Below are positions 62,528-64,000 of a DNA stretch of 64,000 nt, piece by piece. Origin of the DNA: Celeribacter arenosi (GTDB lineage Bacteria; Pseudomonadota; Alphaproteobacteria; Rhodobacterales; Rhodobacteraceae); the NCBI RefSeq assembly GCF_039539485.1, contig NZ_BAABDF010000006.1:266898-330897 (forward strand). The letters run 5' to 3'. Numbering within the stretch: position 1 is the first letter of the stretch; each line of letters begins with the position of its first letter. Below the pieces are notes generated by a model that was not told the DNA's origin, did no database searches, and was given only the letters and a program-made list of their open reading frames with translations. The translations under genes were made by a program, and so were the position numbers.

Positions 62528-63614
62528 GACTGAAATGCAAACCCCCGCCACCGCTCAGGCCGCAGCAGAAGAGCCAAAGGTCCGCATCCGCAGCCTCTAT
62601 AAGGTGTTCGGCGAAAATCCGTCCGGCGCCATGAAGCATGTGCATGCGGGCATGTCGAAGTCGGAGTTGTTGGATCAGCACAACCATGTGCTCGGCCTCA
62701 AGGACATCAGCCTCGATATCCCGCCGCGCCAGATTCAGGTGATTATGGGCCTGTCGGGGTCGGGTAAGTCGACACTGATCCGTCACCTGAACCGGTTGAT
62801 CGAACCCACCGAGGGCGAGATCTGGGTTGATGGCGAGAACGTGCTGGAAATGGACGCCAAGCAGCTGCGCGACCTGCGCCGCTTCAAGATGTCCATGGTG
62901 TTCCAGAAGTTCGGCCTGCTGCCGCACCGCACTGTGCTTCAGAACACCCTATATGGTTTGGAGATTCAGGGCGTGTCGGAAGACGAGGCGGACGCGCGGG
63001 CGCGCAAATGGCTCGACCGAGTTGGCCTCGCCGGATTTGAGGACCAGTACCCCTCGCAACTCTCGGGTGGACAGCAGCAGCGTGTGGGCCTTGCCCGCGC
63101 GCTCGCGACAGATGCAGACATCCTCCTTATGGATGAAGCCTTCTCGGCGCTCGACCCGCTGATCCGCACGGATATGCAGTCGATCCTTCTGGAATTGCAG
63201 GAGGAGCTCCATAAGACAGTGATTTTCATTACCCACGATCTCGACGAGGCGCTACGCATCGGCGACCGCATCGCGATTTTGCGGGATGGCGAGATTATTC
63301 AATCGGGCGATCCGCAAGCGATCCTGATGAAACCGGCCGATGACTATATCACCGACTTCATCAAGGACGTGAACCGCGCTAAGGTTGTTCGCATCCGTTC
63401 GATCATGGGGGCGACCAAGCCGTCGTCTAAGGGCGAGCCTGTGCCGATGTCGGCCTCGGTGGAGCAGGTGCTGCCCAAGCTGCATGATTCTGCCTCCGAT
63501 TGCTGTCCGGTTGTGGCTCCGGATGGGTCTGTGGTCGGAAACATAACGATTCATGCCGCGATCAAGGCGCTGGAAGCGCCCACAACCGATGGTGAAGGCG
63601 TTCGATACAGCTAA
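62520..63614 (+). CDS. Quaternary-amine ABC transporter ATP-binding protein (ProV/OpuAA type)
   Basis: The 364-residue ATPase has GLSGSGKST, FQKFGLLPHRTV, LSGGQQQRVGLARALA and ILLMDEAFSALD, and a C-terminal CBS-like half with CPVVAPDGSVVGNIT, which in OpuA senses ionic strength. It is the last gene of the operon. Confidence 0.9.
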   Translation: MGKTEMQTPATAQAAAEEPKVRIRSLYKVFGENPSGAMKHVHAGMSKSELLDQHNHVLGLKDISLDIPPRQIQVIMGLSGSGKSTLIRHLNRLIEPTEGEIWVDGENVLEMDAKQLRDLRRFKMSMVFQKFGLLPHRTVLQNTLYGLEIQGVSEDEADARARKWLDRVGLAGFEDQYPSQLSGGQQQRVGLARALATDADILLMDEAFSALDPLIRTDMQSILLELQEELHKTVIFITHDLDEALRIGDRIAILRDGEIIQSGDPQAILMKPADDYITDFIKDVNRAKVVRIRSIMGATKPSSKGEPVPMSASVEQVLPKLHDSASDCCPVVAPDGSVVGNITIHAAIKALEAPTTDGEGVRYS

Positions 63615-63640
63615 AAGCGACCAACGAGTCGGATTAAAGA

Positions 63641-63669
63641 GGCGGCTGTCGCGAACAGCCGCCTTTTTT
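63641..63669 (+). terminator. Terminator of the betaine/TMAO operon
   Basis: GGCGGCTGT (63641-63649) pairs with ACAGCCGCC (63655-63663), a perfect 9-bp stem with a five-base loop, followed by six T (63664-63669). It lies 27 bases after the ATPase stop. Confidence 0.9.
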
Positions 63670-63724
63670 GTTGCCTGCGAATCCGGAGGCGAGTCACCCT
63701 TGGGGGCCCCTTTTGCGCCCCTAT

Positions 63725-63733
63725 TGTGGATAA
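63725..63733 (-). promoter_or_regulatory. DnaA-box sequence
   Basis: TGTGGATAA is the exact reverse complement of the 9-bp consensus TTATCCACA. It is single, so it is not an origin on its own. Confidence 0.4.
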
Positions 63734-63842
63734 GTTGGTGGAAAACCCGGTGTAAAAGCGGGACTCGAAGCCGCTTTTTGGTAAATGAGAAGGCAGCTGC
63801 GAAAAAAACTGACCATCCAGCAAAGTTTTTTGAAAAAAGCGC

Positions 63843-63871
63843 TTGCGCCCCCCCGCCACTAACCTTAGAAC
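63843..63871 (+). promoter_or_regulatory. Strong promoter near the right edge, possibly for an rRNA operon
   Basis: TTGCGC (63843-63848) and TAGAAC (63866-63871) are separated by 17 bases. The leader to 64000 carries no gene start and ends in a GCGCC…GGCGC hairpin. In Rhodobacteraceae rRNA operons begin with promoters and long untranslated leaders of this sort, so a 16S gene may lie beyond the window. No rRNA is visible inside it. Confidence 0.45.
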
Positions 63872-64000
63872 CCCCTTCACCGGCAGCGACGAACGACGCG
63901 GTTGGGGCGGAACGGAAGGTTAGACGGTGAGTTTAGCGGGAAGTTCTGGAAGAAATTTTTGAGGTTTTGATCGGGCGGGCGCGCCGAAGAGATTTGGCGC

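Overview
The window looks like chromosome of a marine Rhodobacteraceae (Roseobacter-group) alphaproteobacterium. Most of it is GC-rich. The order murA–DUF2948–hisD–UPF0262–phosphatase–infA–maf–RNase E/G–yacG–tRNA-Phe is typical of that family, and the gene content (many ABC/TRAP uptake systems, aromatic and pectin/uronate catabolism, betaine/TMAO-type transport) fits a generalist heterotroph. All names come from reading motifs and recalled family features; no database search was run.

Region by region. (1) 1–3906: a fructose-type ABC importer (frcB, frcC, 5' part of frcA, minus strand) facing a divergent ROK repressor, with a perfect AT-rich inverted repeat between them. (2) 3914–16531: a large aromatic catabolic locus. 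A LysR regulator diverges from a P450 and a [2Fe-2S] ferredoxin; then follow an SDR, an enoyl-CoA hydratase, a TRAP transporter (dctPQM), a MarR regulator, an aryl-CoA ligase, an amidohydrolase and an acyl-CoA dehydrogenase. This is the parts list for CoA-dependent beta-oxidative side-chain shortening of phenylpropanoids, like the phd cluster of Corynebacterium glutamicum, with a P450 resembling aromatic O-demethylases. (3) 16658–25107: an AT-richer genomic island of about 8.4 kb inserted in the 3' end of tRNA-Thr(GGT), bounded by a 28-bp direct repeat. It carries a tyrosine integrase, a serine recombinase with a TGAGAC motif array, a ParB-like protein, an IS110 remnant, an unknown 289-residue protein, and a two-gene AAA ATPase + DUF4435/TOPRIM pair that looks like the PARIS antiphage system (ariA, ariB). 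(4) 25321–32919: the housekeeping block and tRNA-Phe.

(5) 33151–52819: two outward-facing carbohydrate operons around a GntR and an IclR regulator. Each has a complete MalK/F/G-type ABC importer and three Gfo/Idh/MocA oxidoreductases. Two of the three oxidoreductases in each operon are clear paralogues of those in the other, in the same order. One operon ends with mannonate dehydratase (uxuA) and the other starts with a GH105 unsaturated glycuronyl hydrolase, so the theme is uronate-containing polysaccharide use, perhaps by an oxidoreductive glycoside-cleavage route.

(6) 52916–60188: a sterol-desaturase-family hydroxylase, a small membrane protein, an acyl-CoA synthetase divergent from a KAS III-like enzyme, a BON–LysM protein and an ABC exporter. 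(7) 60554–63614: a betaine/TMAO-type ABC importer, then a strong terminator. The last 150 bases hold a strong promoter and leader with no gene start, possibly leading into an rRNA operon beyond the window. The most notable finds are the PARIS-like island, the paired oxidoreductase/ABC modules, the P450-phenylpropanoid locus, and a hairpin between the binding-protein gene and the permease gene in four of the four ABC operons with that gene order.
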